Positions 25,732-38,304 of a DNA stretch of 64,000 nt are shown in pieces. Source of the stretch: Siphonodentalium dalli. Taxonomy: Eukaryota > Mollusca > Scaphopoda > Gadilida > Siphonodentaliidae. Within the stretch, counting starts at the first letter, position 1. Each line of letters begins with the position of its first letter. The position numbers and the translations under genes were made by a program. The DNA lies in the NCBI GenBank assembly GCA_032622095.1, contig CP136065.1, forward strand, positions 154,633,577 to 154,697,576, written 5' to 3'. The notes under the pieces were generated by a model. That model was not told the DNA's origin, made no database searches, and worked only from the letters and a program-made list of their open reading frames with translations.

Positions 25732-26349
25732 TTTCCGCCAGGTTTTGGGGAACGGGTCCTGTATCCGCCAAGGGGAAAATGCAGTCAATGTTTTCAATGT
25801 CGTGGAAACACTAGTGAACCTACTTTTGTTGTATCGGCCAATAGAAGAATCAGAGAGTAGATTTGCTGATCGTTTTGCATCCATTTTCTACCCAAGTTAC
25901 TATGCTATCAACCGCAATAAATTTAAAACCTAGAAAATTTATAGGATAAAAAAAGATCACTGGTGGTGAAGGCCTTGCGTTGTTCCCAGTATATGGAAAC
26001 GCGCCCGTTGAAGTTAAACGACTCACTATTCAAAACTCGGCAGATAGTTCGGATGCATAACGTGCCGGAATATAACACTCAGCAGATAGACAATTAGCAG
26101 GTTGGAAGCAATGAAGGAATAGAATAAAGGCGCAATGTGTTACTTCTAAATATCAAGCTAAATTATAATAAACATAGATAAGATGCTTTGAAAACGAGAG
26201 GCCGATCACGATCGGCAGATGTTAACCCATCCCTTGGCGATAAAAATTTAATATGATCGGATAAATGAGAGTTTTGGTGTTGAATTATAGAGTATACTGT
26301 TATGTACTATTATAGACAAATGTACATAACACAAATTATTGGAATTTAT

Positions 26350-26424
26350 GGGTCACTGGCATTTATATAAGAGAATGCACTGGTACAGGATCTGTAATGC
26401 TAAACCACCACAGCCCATGGGTTA
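26350..26424 (+). mobile_element. MITE B right-end fragment
   Basis: TTATATAAGAGAATGCACTGG, then the degraded GCAGCATTAAA-side end and GGGTTAA. Confidence 0.6.
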
Positions 26425-26599
26425 AATGTGTAGGTGAGTCCAATTTAAGTTTACAATAATAATGTGTCCTAGTATACAGATAAGCAACCTCACCACTGAC
26501 CCATTAATATCAATTATATAGCAGAGCTGTCAAAATATCACAGGAATTGTTTATGTTGAACACTGACCTCTATTAAACCAATAACAATTATAATGATAT

Positions 26600-26835
26600 C
26601 AGACCATCTGAAGATATAACTCGAAAAAGGGTCATAACTCCTTTAAAATTAATCGGATCAAACCCAAATTCGAACTCGATCTGTATTTTGGGCTGAGAAA
26701 CCCATATACAAAATTTGGTTTCGATCGGATAAAAAATGTTTGAGTTATCGCATTACTCGTAAAGTGTCTACGGACAGACGGACAGACAGACGGACCAACG
26801 ACGAGTGGTCAATCCGGGCAACGACACTATGTTTA
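26600..26835 (+). repeat. Degenerate dispersed repeat ending in GGACAGACGGACAG
   Basis: Reads GGGTCATAACTCC..TTAATCGGATCAAAC..CGATCGGATAAAAAATG and ends in a GACGGACAGACAGACGG tract. Similar text occurs at 59960-60130. Origin unknown. Confidence 0.45.
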
Positions 26836-27269
26836 CCATACTATGGTATGGGTAAACATAAAAATGGAGTGATATATATATTTTACGACATGAAGATAGA
26901 ATCAGTGGTTATGATTAAATTATCGCCGGTCATTTTTCGTAACCTAACCACAGCAACGTAACCAGCGGACTCCAAAGCATGTGTTCTAGCGATGTTGGGT
27001 TTGATCACTTCCTCAGTTCATCTAACTGTGTCTGCAGGTTGGAGCTAGCGTGCAATGTGCAGAGCCAGGTGTGCTCGTTCAGAATCCGGAGCCTTTCAGT
27101 AACAAGACAGTCAAAGACTGTGGGGTCGCTCACCAGACTGCAAAGACTAATAAGACTGGGACTTTGGAGACCACAACAGTCAGAACTTTCATAATCACTT
27201 TGAAAGAAGTAGATCTAAACAGGATATGTGGCTAGAGAGGCTTCATGAATGTAGATCAGTGAATATCAA

Positions 27270-28660
27270 ATTACCAGACACCCAAAGAACCATTCATACT
27301 AAATATCAGTAAAATAAACCTGACGGTCCGTGTAAAGGAAGCATATTAAGAGGAAAACTGTCCTTTGCTTGGCCCCTATTTGACCAGGATGAACCCATTC
27401 ATACCCTTCATACCAAATATGAACCAATTCAACCTGATGATACACGAGAAGTCGTTTTTAAGAATTACTATGGAGGGCAAGAGTTATGGCCCTGGCTTCA
27501 CAACCATTTGACAGTGACCTCATTTGAACAAATCTGAATGTGAGTCACCTAGGGAACATCCACACCAAATATGAACCCATTCAGTCTTATGACCTAGAGA
27601 AGATGTTCAAAGAATTGTTGACAGATGGATGGACGGACAGACAGATGAACAGGTGACAGATGAGAAGTGATGACTATAGCTTCTTCTCATAAGAGCTTCA
27701 AATTTACATTTCATTGAACAAATCTGTCAGTCACCCCCCCCCCCCCCCCCAACACTGTGGGGACATCCCTGTGAGAATATGACATACAACATTTATTTGA
27801 CTACATTAGCTTAACAAAAAGTCCCATGACCTTGAGAGCAAGTGCATCCTGAGAATTATATTCTATTCATGAAACCATCAGCTACCAGTGTCTGAGAGGT
27901 GATGACATAGATTATTAGGTTTTAACGACTGCACACACAGCTTTTTGATACTCCTACAGCTGTGATCAAAACAAGGATTTTAATGGGGTGAACAAGGAAG
28001 AGATAACATGGTATGATACAGTGTGATGTGGCAGGGACAGGAGGTGGGGTGGGGTTGGGTAGCTGTGATATGTCTAAAAAACAATCAAAGGTCAAAATGC
28101 AAAAATGTTATTATTTTTTTAGAGTTATATCCCTGGCTCTGCCCCTATTTGACCCAGTGACCCCATTTGACCAAATCTGAACCCCAGTCACCCAAGGTCT
28201 CTCTGTACCAAATATAAGCTAAATCGGCCAAATATTGTTTTAGAAGAAGTCATTGTAAGAATTACTATGAGTTATGGCCCTGGTTTCTCAACTAATTGAC
28301 CGGGTGACCTCATTTGAACAAATCTGAACACCAGTCACCCAAGGACCCTCCATACAAAATATTAGCTAAATCGGCCCAATGGTTCTGAAAAGGAAGTCGT
28401 TGTAAGAATTACTATGGAGGAATCGAGTTATGGCCCTGGCTTCGCAACTATTTGACCCAGTGACCTCATTTGAACAAATCTGAATGAGAGTCACCTAGGG
28501 AACATCCACACCAAATATGAACCAATTCGGTCTTCCGGTTTCAGAGGAGAAGATGTTCAAAGAATTGTTGACGGACGGACGGACGGACGGACGGATGGAC
28601 GGACGGACGAGGAGTGATGACTATAGCTCCACCGGAGACTTCGTCTCAGGTGAGCTAAAA
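27270..28660 (+). repeat. GGACGG-ending repeat family, two or three copies
   Basis: Repeated phrases such as TTATGGCCCTGGCTTC, TTTGACCCAGTGACC, GAACAAATCTGAA and CACCCAAGGACCCTCCATAC, ending at 28560-28660 in (GGAC)n and GGAGACTTCGTCTCAGGTGAG. Contains a C-run at 27737. Confidence 0.7.
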
Positions 28661-29029
28661 ACTAAATAAAGTGTACTCTATATTCTAAATGGAACACATC
28701 GACCCTGCACATTGTATGTTAGCTCCGGCCTACAGACATACTGACATCCAACTTTTAGTGTTAGATCGGTCCGAGTGTGTATTCTCGCTAGAAATCAAAT
28801 AAAGTTGTCAACTATTTAAATTTCGTAGTACTGTCCCAACATAATTGAGAAGTAAACATCTTTATACCTTTATACATATGGAATATGTCCTGTGGTATGA
28901 CAGAAGGGGAAAAATTGACTGGGGGGAATGGGACCCTTAAAGGGACCCCCTGCCCTACAAGCGGAAAGCATGACATTGGTCTAACAATATTTACCTTGAA
29001 CGTGTAAGCCAGTGCAGAATGATATATAT

Positions 29030-29140
29030 TCATTGGTATGAAATGTCCAGATAGTCTATTGTTTGTTGTACATATTATCTGGACATTTCCTAAGGGAACT
29101 ACTCAACAATGAGTATTTAGTAAAGACGGATTAAAGATGG
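29030..29140 (+). mobile_element. MITE C partial copy with intact hairpin
   Basis: GAAATGTCCAGATAGTCTATTG pairs with its complement ending ATCTGGACATTTC; right end AGTATTTAGTAAAGACGG. It abuts a MITE B copy, as does its inverted twin at 63581. Confidence 0.75.
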
Positions 29141-29162
29141 GGTATTTATTTGAAATGACGCT

Positions 29163-29397
29163 TTAAACCTTCCATGAAATTTTGCGAAAACCGTATTCCA
29201 ATGCATTCTCTTATATATATGAGCTCTGCATATATACGAGAACACATTGGCCTAACAATATTGATCTTGACCTTGTATGCCAGTGCATTCTCTCATATAT
29301 GCGAGGCTCCTTATGGGAGACACGCATATATAAGAGAATTAACTGGCACAGGATCTTTAATGCTGCACCAGCACAGTTCCCATAATGAAAGGGTTAA
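29163..29397 (+). mobile_element. MITE B copy
   Basis: TTAA at both ends, first hairpin loop shortened, second hairpin whole. Confidence 0.85.
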
Positions 29398-29929
29398 GTA
29401 GTTGTTTTAGTCCCAGTTAACTGATGCAGTCTTTCATCAACACTTGATAACAAACTAACAATGTTGTGATATGGCCATGCATAACCACTGTAATCGACAT
29501 GAAACCCAATACAACACAGTCTCTTTAACAAGACAGTCAATGACTGTGGAGACGCTCACCAGACTGTAAAGACTGAGAAGACTGGGACTCGGAAGACTAT
29601 AAGAGTTAGTACTTGTCAAATTCACTTAAAAACAAGTAGTCCTAAAGAGGGACGTAGCCTAGAGGGTCTCTGTTGAGCAATGGGGTGTCCACCTTGAAAT
29701 ATGGTCCAGATCCCCCCCACCCCACATAGTCAAAAGTCTGCTCCCTCCCAACTGAAGCAAACACACTCCCACGTTCATAAAATTCCTTTGCACATGTTGG
29801 AATTTTACAACTGATAACTCAAGCTTTCCTAAATGTGGAAAGTTACAACCTGACATGCCCCGCTTTTTTAATGGTGGACCCCATTCAAACAAATTTTGAT
29901 CCCAACTCTCCATAGGCCGTATACACCAA

Positions 29930-30660
29930 ATGCCATTTCTTGATTGGTCGAACCCATTTTACCAAATCTGTAACCCAGTCCCAAGTAACACAAGGACCCT
30001 CCATACTAGTTACTAAATATAAGCTAAATAGGACTGATGGCTCTTGAGGAGGAGCTATTTTAAGAATTACTATGTGGGAAGAGTTATGTCCCTGGTCGCA
30101 CCCCTATTTGACCTGGTGCACCAATTTCAACAAATCTGAATCCCAGTCACCCAAGGACTCTTTATACCAAAATGTATGCTAACTATGCCAAATGGTTCTT
30201 GAGAAGATGTTTTAAAAATAACTAATGAGGGAAAGAATTACGTCCGTGGCTCTGACCCTATTTGACCCAGTGATCCAATTCTGAATAAAATCTGAATCCT
30301 AGTCACCCATACCAAATATAAGCTGAATAGGCCTGATGGTTCTTGATAGGAAGACATTTTAAGAATTACAATGGATGGACAAGTTATGTCCCTGGCTCCA
30401 CCCTTATTTGACCAGGTGATCTCATTTTAACACATCTGTATCCCTGTCACCCAAGGACCTTCCATACCAATTATAAGCTAAATAGCCCCGATGTTTCTTG
30501 AAATGATGTTTTAAGAATTACTATGGATGGAACGAGTTAGGTCCCTAGCTATGCCACTTTTTTGACCATGTGACCCCCATTTGAACAGAACTGAATTCCA
30601 GCCACATGGGGGCCATCCACACAAAATATATCTCAATTCTTCATCTCAGGTTAGCTAAGA
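29930..30660 (+). repeat. GGACGG-family repeat, degraded
   Basis: Same phrases as at 27270-28660 (GTTATGTCCCTGG, TTTGACC.GGTGA, CACCCAAGGAC), in at least four tandem blocks, ending in TCATCTCAGGTTAGCTAAG without the GGAC tract. Confidence 0.65.
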
Positions 30661-32079
30661 AAAATGCCTCCTTCTTTCTCATCCAGTTTCCCATAGGTAA
30701 TTAATTGCCTGATAAAACAGGTATTTAGTTTTCAGGGGCTAATCTAGGCCGTATTTGGATCCGTAAAACGGGTTTGGGCGCCGGTAGTTTGGGCGCCCAA
30801 ACGAAATATGCCTCAGAGTTGTAAAACATTTCCCAGTCAATCAGGAATTTTTAGATAAAAAGAGACTGCCAACTAATTTTAATACGATGGAAATGTTAAT
30901 TGAACACTTATACAATGAAAGAAAACATTGCTATTTATCAACAAATTGATCTATCGAGGGAAAACGACCCATTTTAATCATAAAAATTAAGTCAATCGGT
31001 TGTTTCGCGAACGAATCAAAACATATGTCTTCCTCTTCGGGTAAATAAATTAAAATTCGGAACGCGCTGAAACGAAACTACTGAAATCCGCAAAGATCCG
31101 TATAGATCTAAAACAATTTCATTTATAGATCAATCTTACGGTACTTACCAAAACTCCACATCGAGTGCTTGCCGTTACGTGTGCAAATAAACCTTAAAAG
31201 CGCTTGAAATGTTATTTCAACGACGGTTAAATTTAAGATAGCATATCGCGGTACGTGATTACGCGGTACGTTTTTTAACATAACGTGAATTTATAATTAA
31301 AACTAAGAGATATAAAGTTTAACCAGAAGTTTATTTCCGCGAATATTTAAACAAGATGCTGCGACCAAAAACCAGTGGTGTAAGAGTTTCTACTCTCAGC
31401 CACAATTTTAACACAGGGTAGGTAGAATATATATTTTTATTTCAAGGAAATATACATATTGGTAATGGTATAAAAAGGGTGAAACTGAAACATTAAAAGT
31501 GAAACAAGTCTTTTAATAAACAAAAGAATATTTCAGCGTGTTGTACAATGATTAAGAGTAGAAACAAACTAAGTTTGGTCATGACTTTTAGCTATCAGAT
31601 CAATGAGTATGATAGTAGAAAATCACAAACAATTAAAAAAAAAAATTCTATATTATGACTAAATTTACCAACCTGAATAGCACAATATAAAGGTTCAGAA
31701 TGCCCCAGATTCACTCTCAGGGCATTGGATTTTCAAAAATTCCCCCCTTTCATGGGAGGGAGACACCCCCTCCCAAACCCACCCCCACCTCTGGCCTGTG
31801 GCCATCGGGATATGCCTACGGCATATCGTCCTAGGACTGACAGGGTGCCCAAACTTAAAACCTAGATTTTACCCTGGTTTTACTGGCCTAACTGTCAGAT
31901 TCATCATTCACACTTGGCCTTGGGAGTTTGTTATCATAAGCCATAGGTCATTTATATACAAACTCTAACAGGCAGAGAATTTTAGGGTATTATTCAAAGT
32001 GGCTGTCATTCCAATCAGATTTTGTTAACACTGCCAATTCATTTATTACTTTTTAATCAATGTGACTTCTATATGGTGT
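30661..32079. other. Mostly unassigned; possible decayed TIR element 30745-31880
   Basis: AATCTAGG..GTTTGGGCGCC near 30742-30785 resembles, inverted, GGTGCCCAAACTTAAAACCTAGATT near 31845-31875. Target site not clear. Confidence 0.3.
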
Positions 32080-32081
32080 TA

Positions 32082-33478
32082 CCGTACTGACCCGCGTTTA
32101 GGCCCAGGGGGCCTTTGTTTTATTTGAGCTAAAAAATCCAAGTGGGCTTAAACCCGAATATGACCCTTTGCAAACCAAAAATCCCAAGAAATCGGGACAG
32201 TAAAACTGAAGAAAAAATAAAGTCGATCCAGCAGAGTTTCGGTGAAATATACACGTCTTCCAGATTAAATAAAGTTAAGTATAAGTTACTTTGAGAAAGT
32301 ATTTGTTTCATTTTTATGTGTATATTAAAATATTACTTGTTGTCTTGTTTTATTGCACAAAATTCCCATAAATGATAGTTTGTAAGCATCATGGGTCATC
32401 GGATTTTTCTGCCATTTCAGACAGTTGGGTAAATCCACTATCTATAGTCTATATCTATAGTTATTATCTATAGTTTATATCAATGTTCAGATAATTAAAA
32501 AATGTCAGAAAATTGTACAGGGAAATATTATGCAACATATAAGAGAGCGACTTAATCCGATTAGGATAACAATGAACCCATGCAGTGCTATATTCATGGC
32601 CCGTTGTCTACAAAGATGTTACAATACAATAGTGACCAATTTAACAAAGCCAGTGAGTCTAGTTAATTAACGAAATGACGTTGTAAATACGTATACAAAA
32701 AAACACGTGTTTTAATGTTTAGAGTCATCGCTCCCAAACCGTTGACACAGATTAATGTTTATACTATAGACTATAGTCTATACCGTAAAACGTGAAAAAT
32801 AGCAGTTTAAAAAATTTAAATAATGATTATTATATACTAACCACCGGGTACCAATACGACATCGGTATCTCTTTTTTTGAAGGCATCTTGTGCTGTTGTT
32901 GTTGTTGAATGACAAGTGCCCCTTCTGCCCCATTATTATACCCACCGTGTGTTTACATAACCAGGGAATGAGTTCTTTTTGTGTTTGGCCACATGTAGGA
33001 ACATACCGACATACAAAGAATATGTTTTTACAGTACTGTTGTTGACATGTGTGCGATGCACGCACGTGATTCTTTGAAGTGATTGATGTTTACCGCGTTC
33101 TCAGATATACGCCGTTAGCGAGTGGGTTTGATGTCTGTCGACGTTTGGTTTCCCCCAGGAAGTATAATTGAATAAACAAATGAGATTTTAAGATTCACTT
33201 TATTTTATTTTATATATTATTATCACTTACCTACGAAGTATAACTTTCCATTTTTCGTGGCATTCTCGCCGTCACCGATCGTTTGTGAATATTCTTCCCG
33301 TTATATTTTGGAATTATTTATTTGGGAAGTATCATTAGCAAATAATTACTTACCACCGCTGAAATTTAACAAAATATGGGGTGGGCTTAAACACGAATAT
33401 ACCCCTGTGCATGGAATTTGGTCAAAAGATATGGGTGGGCTTAAACACGGGCATGGGCCTTGAGCCGGGTCAGTACGG
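32082..33478. mobile_element. 1.4 kb TIR DNA transposon remnant
   Basis: Ends CCGTACTGACCCG (32082) and CGGGTCAGTACGG (33466-33478) flanked by TA on both sides, with inner GTGGGCTTAAAC.CGAATAT copies near both ends. No transposase frame. Confidence 0.75.
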
Positions 33479-33794
33479 TAAGTAAACATTCTGTGATCGC
33501 AGGCACTTTCTTCATATCTCATAGAGCTCTGAGTATAATCTGCTGTTTGCATGTTCTTGATTTTAGACTGATTTAAACCAAATTTGGTTGAGTCACCCTG
33601 GTGGGTGTTATAGTGGTGTTATTTTGTTTTTAAATTGAGCAAGAAATTAATCTCAATTAAAATAAAAAAAATTAATTTGAAGAAAAAAAACATTTTTTTT
33701 TTTTTTTTTCAAATCAATTTTTTATTTTTTTTTTGTATTTCTTTTGTTGTTAAATTGAACAAGGAGTTCAATCTAAAAAGATTGTTTTTTTTTT

Positions 33795-34185
33795 GGAGTT
33801 GGGTTCCTGACTGCCCCTATTTGACCCAGTGACACCATTTGAACAAATATGAACCCCAGTCACCCAAGGACCCTCCATACAGAATATAAGAATGGTTATT
33901 GAGAAGAAGTCATTCTAAGTATTACTATGGAGGAATAGAGTTATGGCGCTGCTTTCGCAACTATTTGACCCAGTGACCTCATTTGAACAAATCTGATGAA
34001 TGTGAGTCACCTAGGGAACATCCACACCAATTATGAACCCATACGGTCTTATGGTTCCGAAGAAGAAGATGTTTAAAGAATTGTTGACAGACGGATGGAC
34101 GGATGGATGTCCGGATGGATGGACGACGGACGAGGAGTGATGACTATAGCTCCACCGGAGACTTCGTCTCAGGTGAGCTAAAAAG
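33795..34185 (+). repeat. GGACGG-family repeat, best-preserved end
   Basis: CCCTATTTGACCCAGTGAC through (GGAC/GGAT)n at about 34088-34130 to GGAGACTTCGTCTCAGGTGAG. Preceded by a T-rich tract (33670-33800). Confidence 0.7.
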
Positions 34186-35192
34186 CTGACGATAATTTTA
34201 TCAGATTTACGTCTATGTAATTGTGATTCAGATTTGATTTCTGTATTGATGGGATTCCATTCAGTCCATTGGTCATGTCTTAGACTGCGCATTGGTTGTT
34301 GCATGCAACAGCTTATTGGAAGGTGGAATCCAGTGTCTTTAAAAAGCAGATAACAATTATAAACATTGCTTAATTGTTGGTTATATTTAAATTGCAAGAT
34401 CAAAGGTCAATGGTGTATTGACAATTGTCCCATGCATAGCAAAACACAACAAATTTTGTAATACAGAATACATGCGACATATTCATTAATTATTATACTC
34501 ATAGCAGGCATCTAGGAGGTATTATCTTCGAGTTTTTATCAGTCAACGATATTTATTACTGATTATTTGATCATATCCTGTTGTTTTTATAAATACTACT
34601 AAATACATTTATTCTCACACACATTTACTACACCAGGTTTGTGCACCATATTTGAAACAATTTATGAAGTCAACATGGGGAATAGGCCAATAAAAAAAAT
34701 GCCTCTTTGTTTCCGATACCCTGCCTGACCTGGCCTGACTGAGATTTTCTTGCCTGCCTCAATTTTTTGTTTCAATTTTCTCGAGAAAGCTATTCTATAT
34801 AGTGCCAATGTGAATATTTATCATTTTCCCAATACCAAAAGCAAAAATAAGTGGGTTATTAAGCTCAACATTTGTTGAGATCTTACTGCAGAGTGAATGA
34901 ATTTAAGGGACAACATGCTTTTATCCAATGCTTCATGCTTGGCTTATTTTCAACACACATGGATCTACCATATTCCATGACTATACATGTACTATTATAT
35001 TACTTTATATAGCTGAAAGATTTAAAAAAAAAAATTTGCAAAAATAAAAGAAGAAATCCCTGCCTGCATGTCTGAAATTTTCCCTATGTTATCGGAAACC
35101 GAAATTTTTGTTGTTTTGGCCAAAGCCCAGTCTTCTGAGAAATAAGATCTTAACCAGATTCGCAGACGTAAATCTGATAAGATTATCATCGG
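34186..35192. mobile_element. 1.0 kb TIR element
   Basis: GACGATAATTTTATCAGATT and TACGTCT on the left pair with AGACGTAAATCTGATAAGAT and TATCATC on the right. It sits directly at the end of the GGACGG repeat. No transposase frame. Confidence 0.65.
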
Positions 35193-35339
35193 TTTTTTTT
35201 TAAACAGACAAGAGGAAATACTGTCTAGACAAATAATTTGATATGCAACCTTTTATGGTTCATTATGCTTTTAACTTCTAATTCTGACATCCTAATTACA
35301 CCAGACTCTTTTTCACATTCTGATTTTGAAATTCATGCA

Positions 35340-35800
35340 AATTGTGGATATAAAACAATGATTATTCAATGTAGTATGTATTATTGAATTAAAGGTCTTT
35401 CCAGATGGTGGCAATGGTTACAGTAATGCCCTAAATAATCAACTCCTTAACCACAGAAAACTTATGGGTAATTTTTCAGGATTTAGTCGGAAATATGGCT
35501 TGTTGCCGGAAAGCTCTCACTGAGAGCTTTCCGATGAATGGCAACGAGCCATATATCCGACTAAATCCTGAAAAATTACACATAATTTTGCTGTGGTTAA
35601 GGAGTCGATTATTTAGGGCATTACTGTAGTTCTGCATATTCAGCACATTCTGCTAATTTCCCTATTACTTTGCATTTCACTGGTTATCTACAAGTATTAT
35701 GTAAAATCTCATAATTTCTGTATGACTTGAATCACTTCTTCATTAGAAATACCACCTTAGACCTGCTTAGACCATGTTTCTTAGTTGAATGACATTCACT
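35340..35800 (+). repeat. Duplicated segment, partner at 23600-24240
   Basis: Matches 23620-23652 plus 24046-24240. It lacks the MITE B' insert (intact GAATTAAAGG at 35387) but carries a MITE A insert that the partner lacks. Confidence 0.88.
35419..35628. mobile_element. MITE A copy with verifiable TA duplication
   Basis: GGTTA-CAGTAATGCCC ... GGGCATTACTG-TAGTTCTGC; the partner segment reads GGTTAGTTCTGC at 24073 without the element. Confidence 0.95.
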
Positions 35801-36173
35801 ATATTGAATACTTCTTCAGATGAAGAAATGACTCAACAATTATCTTGGGAACATTGTTGCAGTCAAATTGCACGATTTATTGGAATCCTTTGTCACCATA
35901 AAGCTCTCATTGCACCCTGAGTGTTCTAATTTGGGGGATTCTCTGCAATGTTGAAGGGCCTTTATATTAAACAAAAATAGTCAATAGAGGAAGTAATTCT
36001 AGTCATACAAGAACTCACGATTTAAAACAATATCTAACTAGTGTATGGCAATGTAATTTACAAAGCTTCTGCAAATGCTCAAGATACAGTATTTGCTGAA
36101 GATGTCACTGATGCATGAATAGTATGATTTGTTTGCCACACATCATCTGAAAACACCTTTACATGATTATTAC

Positions 36174-36393
36174 CTGGGGATATGAGGACTAGAGAACAGA
36201 ACAGAGCTTTCTCAACATCCTGGAGGCGGAAGTTGTTGAATCGTATACTCAGATTGAACAGCAACTCTACAAAGTGTTCGCCCAATGGGAAACCAGCTTT
36301 CATCTCATCTCTTTTCACCAAGTCAGGATTGCCCGGAAGGTAAATCGTATTTGTTTCACCATCAATGAATGACGAATGAACAATACACGCAAC
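36174..36393 (-). CDS. Nuclear receptor exon 5: ligand-domain helices 5-9
   Basis: This exon encodes 73 residues plus one base, beginning VACIVHSSFIDGETNTIYLPG and ending FCSLVLISP. It continues the ligand domain directly after GGCFE of exon 4: the joined sequence CFEVACIVHSSF lines up with FEVLMVRFASLF in Rev-erb. The core helices (FVELLFNLSIRFNNF, EKALFCSLVLISP) match the helix 7-9 region of E75-type receptors, where FCAIVLITPDRPGL is typical. The acceptor is TTTCACAG|GTT and the donor is CCAG|GTAATA. A MITE B copy ends about 96 bases upstream of the acceptor. The frame is fully open and the phase (0 in, 1 out) fits both neighbours. Confidence 0.94.
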
Positions 36394-36488
36394 CTGTGAA
36401 AGAAAAAACATGGTACATATATAAATATATACAATGTTGTATATATCTAAAAGTGTCAAAGACATGAAAAGCTTTAGACATAAGAACC

Positions 36489-36749
36489 TTAACTCTCCCA
36501 TGTCTGGAGGTTCCTGAAATTTTGCGAAAACCCTGGGCCAATGCATTCTCTTATATATGCGAGTCTCCCATAGGGCGCTTCGCATATAAAATAGAATACA
36601 TTGGCCTAACAATATTTACCTTGTAAGCCAGTGAGTGCATTCTGTTACATATGCGAGGCTCCCTATGGGAGACTAACATATACAAGAGAATGCACTGGCA
36701 CAGGGTCTTTAATGCTGCACCAGCGCAGCTCCAGTCATGAAAGGGTTAA
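36489..36749 (+). mobile_element. MITE B copy
   Basis: TTAA both ends, two hairpins; lies about 96 bases upstream of the exon 5 acceptor in gene orientation. Confidence 0.88.
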
Positions 36750-36856
36750 TACATTTGGATAACTATCTGGACAAGCTTCTATGGCCCAACATTTTGGTTT
36801 TTGGGTCATTTCAGGCAATAGGCCATACAACGTTGTCAGATTTTTGGTTCACATTA

Positions 36857-37105
36857 TTAACCCGTTCATGACTGGAGCTTCCTGAAATTTTGTGAAAACC
36901 CTGTGCCAATGCATTCTCTTATATATGCTAGTCTCCCATAGGGAGCCTCACATATATAATAGAATACATTGGCCGTACAATATTTACCTTGACATTATTC
37001 TCTTATATATGAGGCTCCCTATGGGAGACTTGCATATATAAGAGAATGCACTGGCACAGGAACTTTAATGCTGCACCAGTGCAGCTCCAGTCATGAAAGG
37101 GTTAA
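36857..37105 (+). mobile_element. MITE B copy
   Basis: TTAACCCGTTCATGACTGGAG to TCATGAAAGGGTTAA; middle shortened, lacking GTAAGCCAGTG. Confidence 0.88.
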
Positions 37106-37423
37106 GAAATTGACAAATCCAGATACATGTATAAAATTATTTTCCCTTTGCTTGGATCTCAAATGCGCACTCATTAGGACTTAATATTACTAAAATTAGA
37201 ATAATAATATTACTAAATTAGAATGTCTAAATATTGCTCTATTTGTGGAGATGTGTTCTATTAAGATTTATTATATACTTGCCCATGAATTATAAGGTTT
37301 TAGCAGTGAGATATAAGTGATATCCCACTAGTGAGATATAAGTGATATCCCACTGGTGAAATTTCTGATGTATTGACATTCATTGGGGGCCTTAGGCAAG
37401 TAACTAAAGTATATAATAAACAG

Positions 37424-37580
37424 AATATCCACACTTTTTCAGTGGATATGGGTTAAATCTCATTCGTGATGACAAAACATTTGAATTTCCACTCGTGGCT
37501 AAAGCCACTCGTGGAAATTCAATGTTTTGTCATCACTCATGTGATATAACCCATATCCACTGAAAAAGTGAGGATATCCT
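37424..37580. repeat. Foldback
   Basis: CTTTTTCAGTGGATATGGGTT pairs with AACCCATATCCACTGAAAAA; centre at CGTGGCTAAAGCCACG (about 37500). Confidence 0.85.
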
Positions 37581-37614
37581 CTATTTATCACATGACTTGC
37601 GCCTTTTATTGGGA

Positions 37615-37879
37615 TTAACCCTTCCATGACTGGAATTTCATGATATTTTGTGAAAACCCTGTGCCAATGCATTCTCTTATATATGTGAGTCTCCCACAGG
37701 GAACCTCGGATATATAAGAGAATACATTGGCCTAACAATTTTTACCTTGACATTGTAATCCAGTGCATTCTCTTATATATATGCGAGGCTACCTATAGGG
37801 GACTCGCATATATAAGATAATGCACTGGCACAGGGTCTTTAATGCTGCACCAGCACAGCTACCATCATGAAACAGTTAA
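37615..37879 (+). mobile_element. MITE B copy
   Basis: TTAACCCTTCCATGACTGG to CATCATGAAACAGTTAA, two hairpins. Confidence 0.88.
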
Positions 37880-38021
37880 TATTACTAAAATTAGAATGTT
37901 TAAAAATTGCTATATTTGTTGAGATGTGTTCTATTATATTTAAGATTTATCACATGACTTTTATTGGGATGGAGGCATTTCATAATTCCAAGTGTTATTA
38001 GTTAGTTAGGAGATAAACATA

Positions 38022-38112
38022 CACTGTTTCGTTGTACATTCTGGGATTCGAGCATGAAAACAGTTTGTGTGTTTTCATGCTCGAATCCCAGAATGTACAA
38101 TGAAACAGGGTA
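38022..38112. repeat. Near-perfect palindrome
   Basis: TGTTTCGTTGTACATTCTGG pairs with CCAGAATGTACAATGAAACA around GTTTGTGTG. Confidence 0.88.
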
Positions 38113-38304
38113 CGTTTATCTCGGACATTGTAATTCAATCTAGCAAGGAATTTGCAAAAAAAATGTATAAAAAGTATGATTTAGTAATTTTCATGACACG
38201 AATCGAGACTTTCATTTTGCCGTTGTCACCGTGCACAAATCGTTGGGTTTGTTCATTGCGTTACTCAGAACACTGCTCCATAACAATTTCCTGTGGGGCG
38301 GGTT

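Larger units (their letters stand above)
25430..36173 (-). other. Intron 5 of nuclear receptor gene
   Basis: The longest intron, 10.7 kb, before the last coding exon. It contains MITE A (35419), a duplicated segment shared with 23600-24240, two TIR elements (34186-35192 and 32082-33478), four runs of the GGACGG-ending repeat, MITEs B and C near 29030-29397, and fragments of MITE B. No coding exon was seen. Confidence 0.8.

Noticed and set aside
25696-25933. Overlapping frames on both strands
   Set aside because: Mutual shadows with no domain; probably part of a repeat.
36394-36612. Open frames starting MLGQCIL.. with WETRIYKRMHW, repeated at 8525, 19022, 23889, 29182, 36079-36612, 37499
   Set aside because: These recurring peptides are translations of MITE B hairpins; the arms happen to lack stops. 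They are not a protein family.
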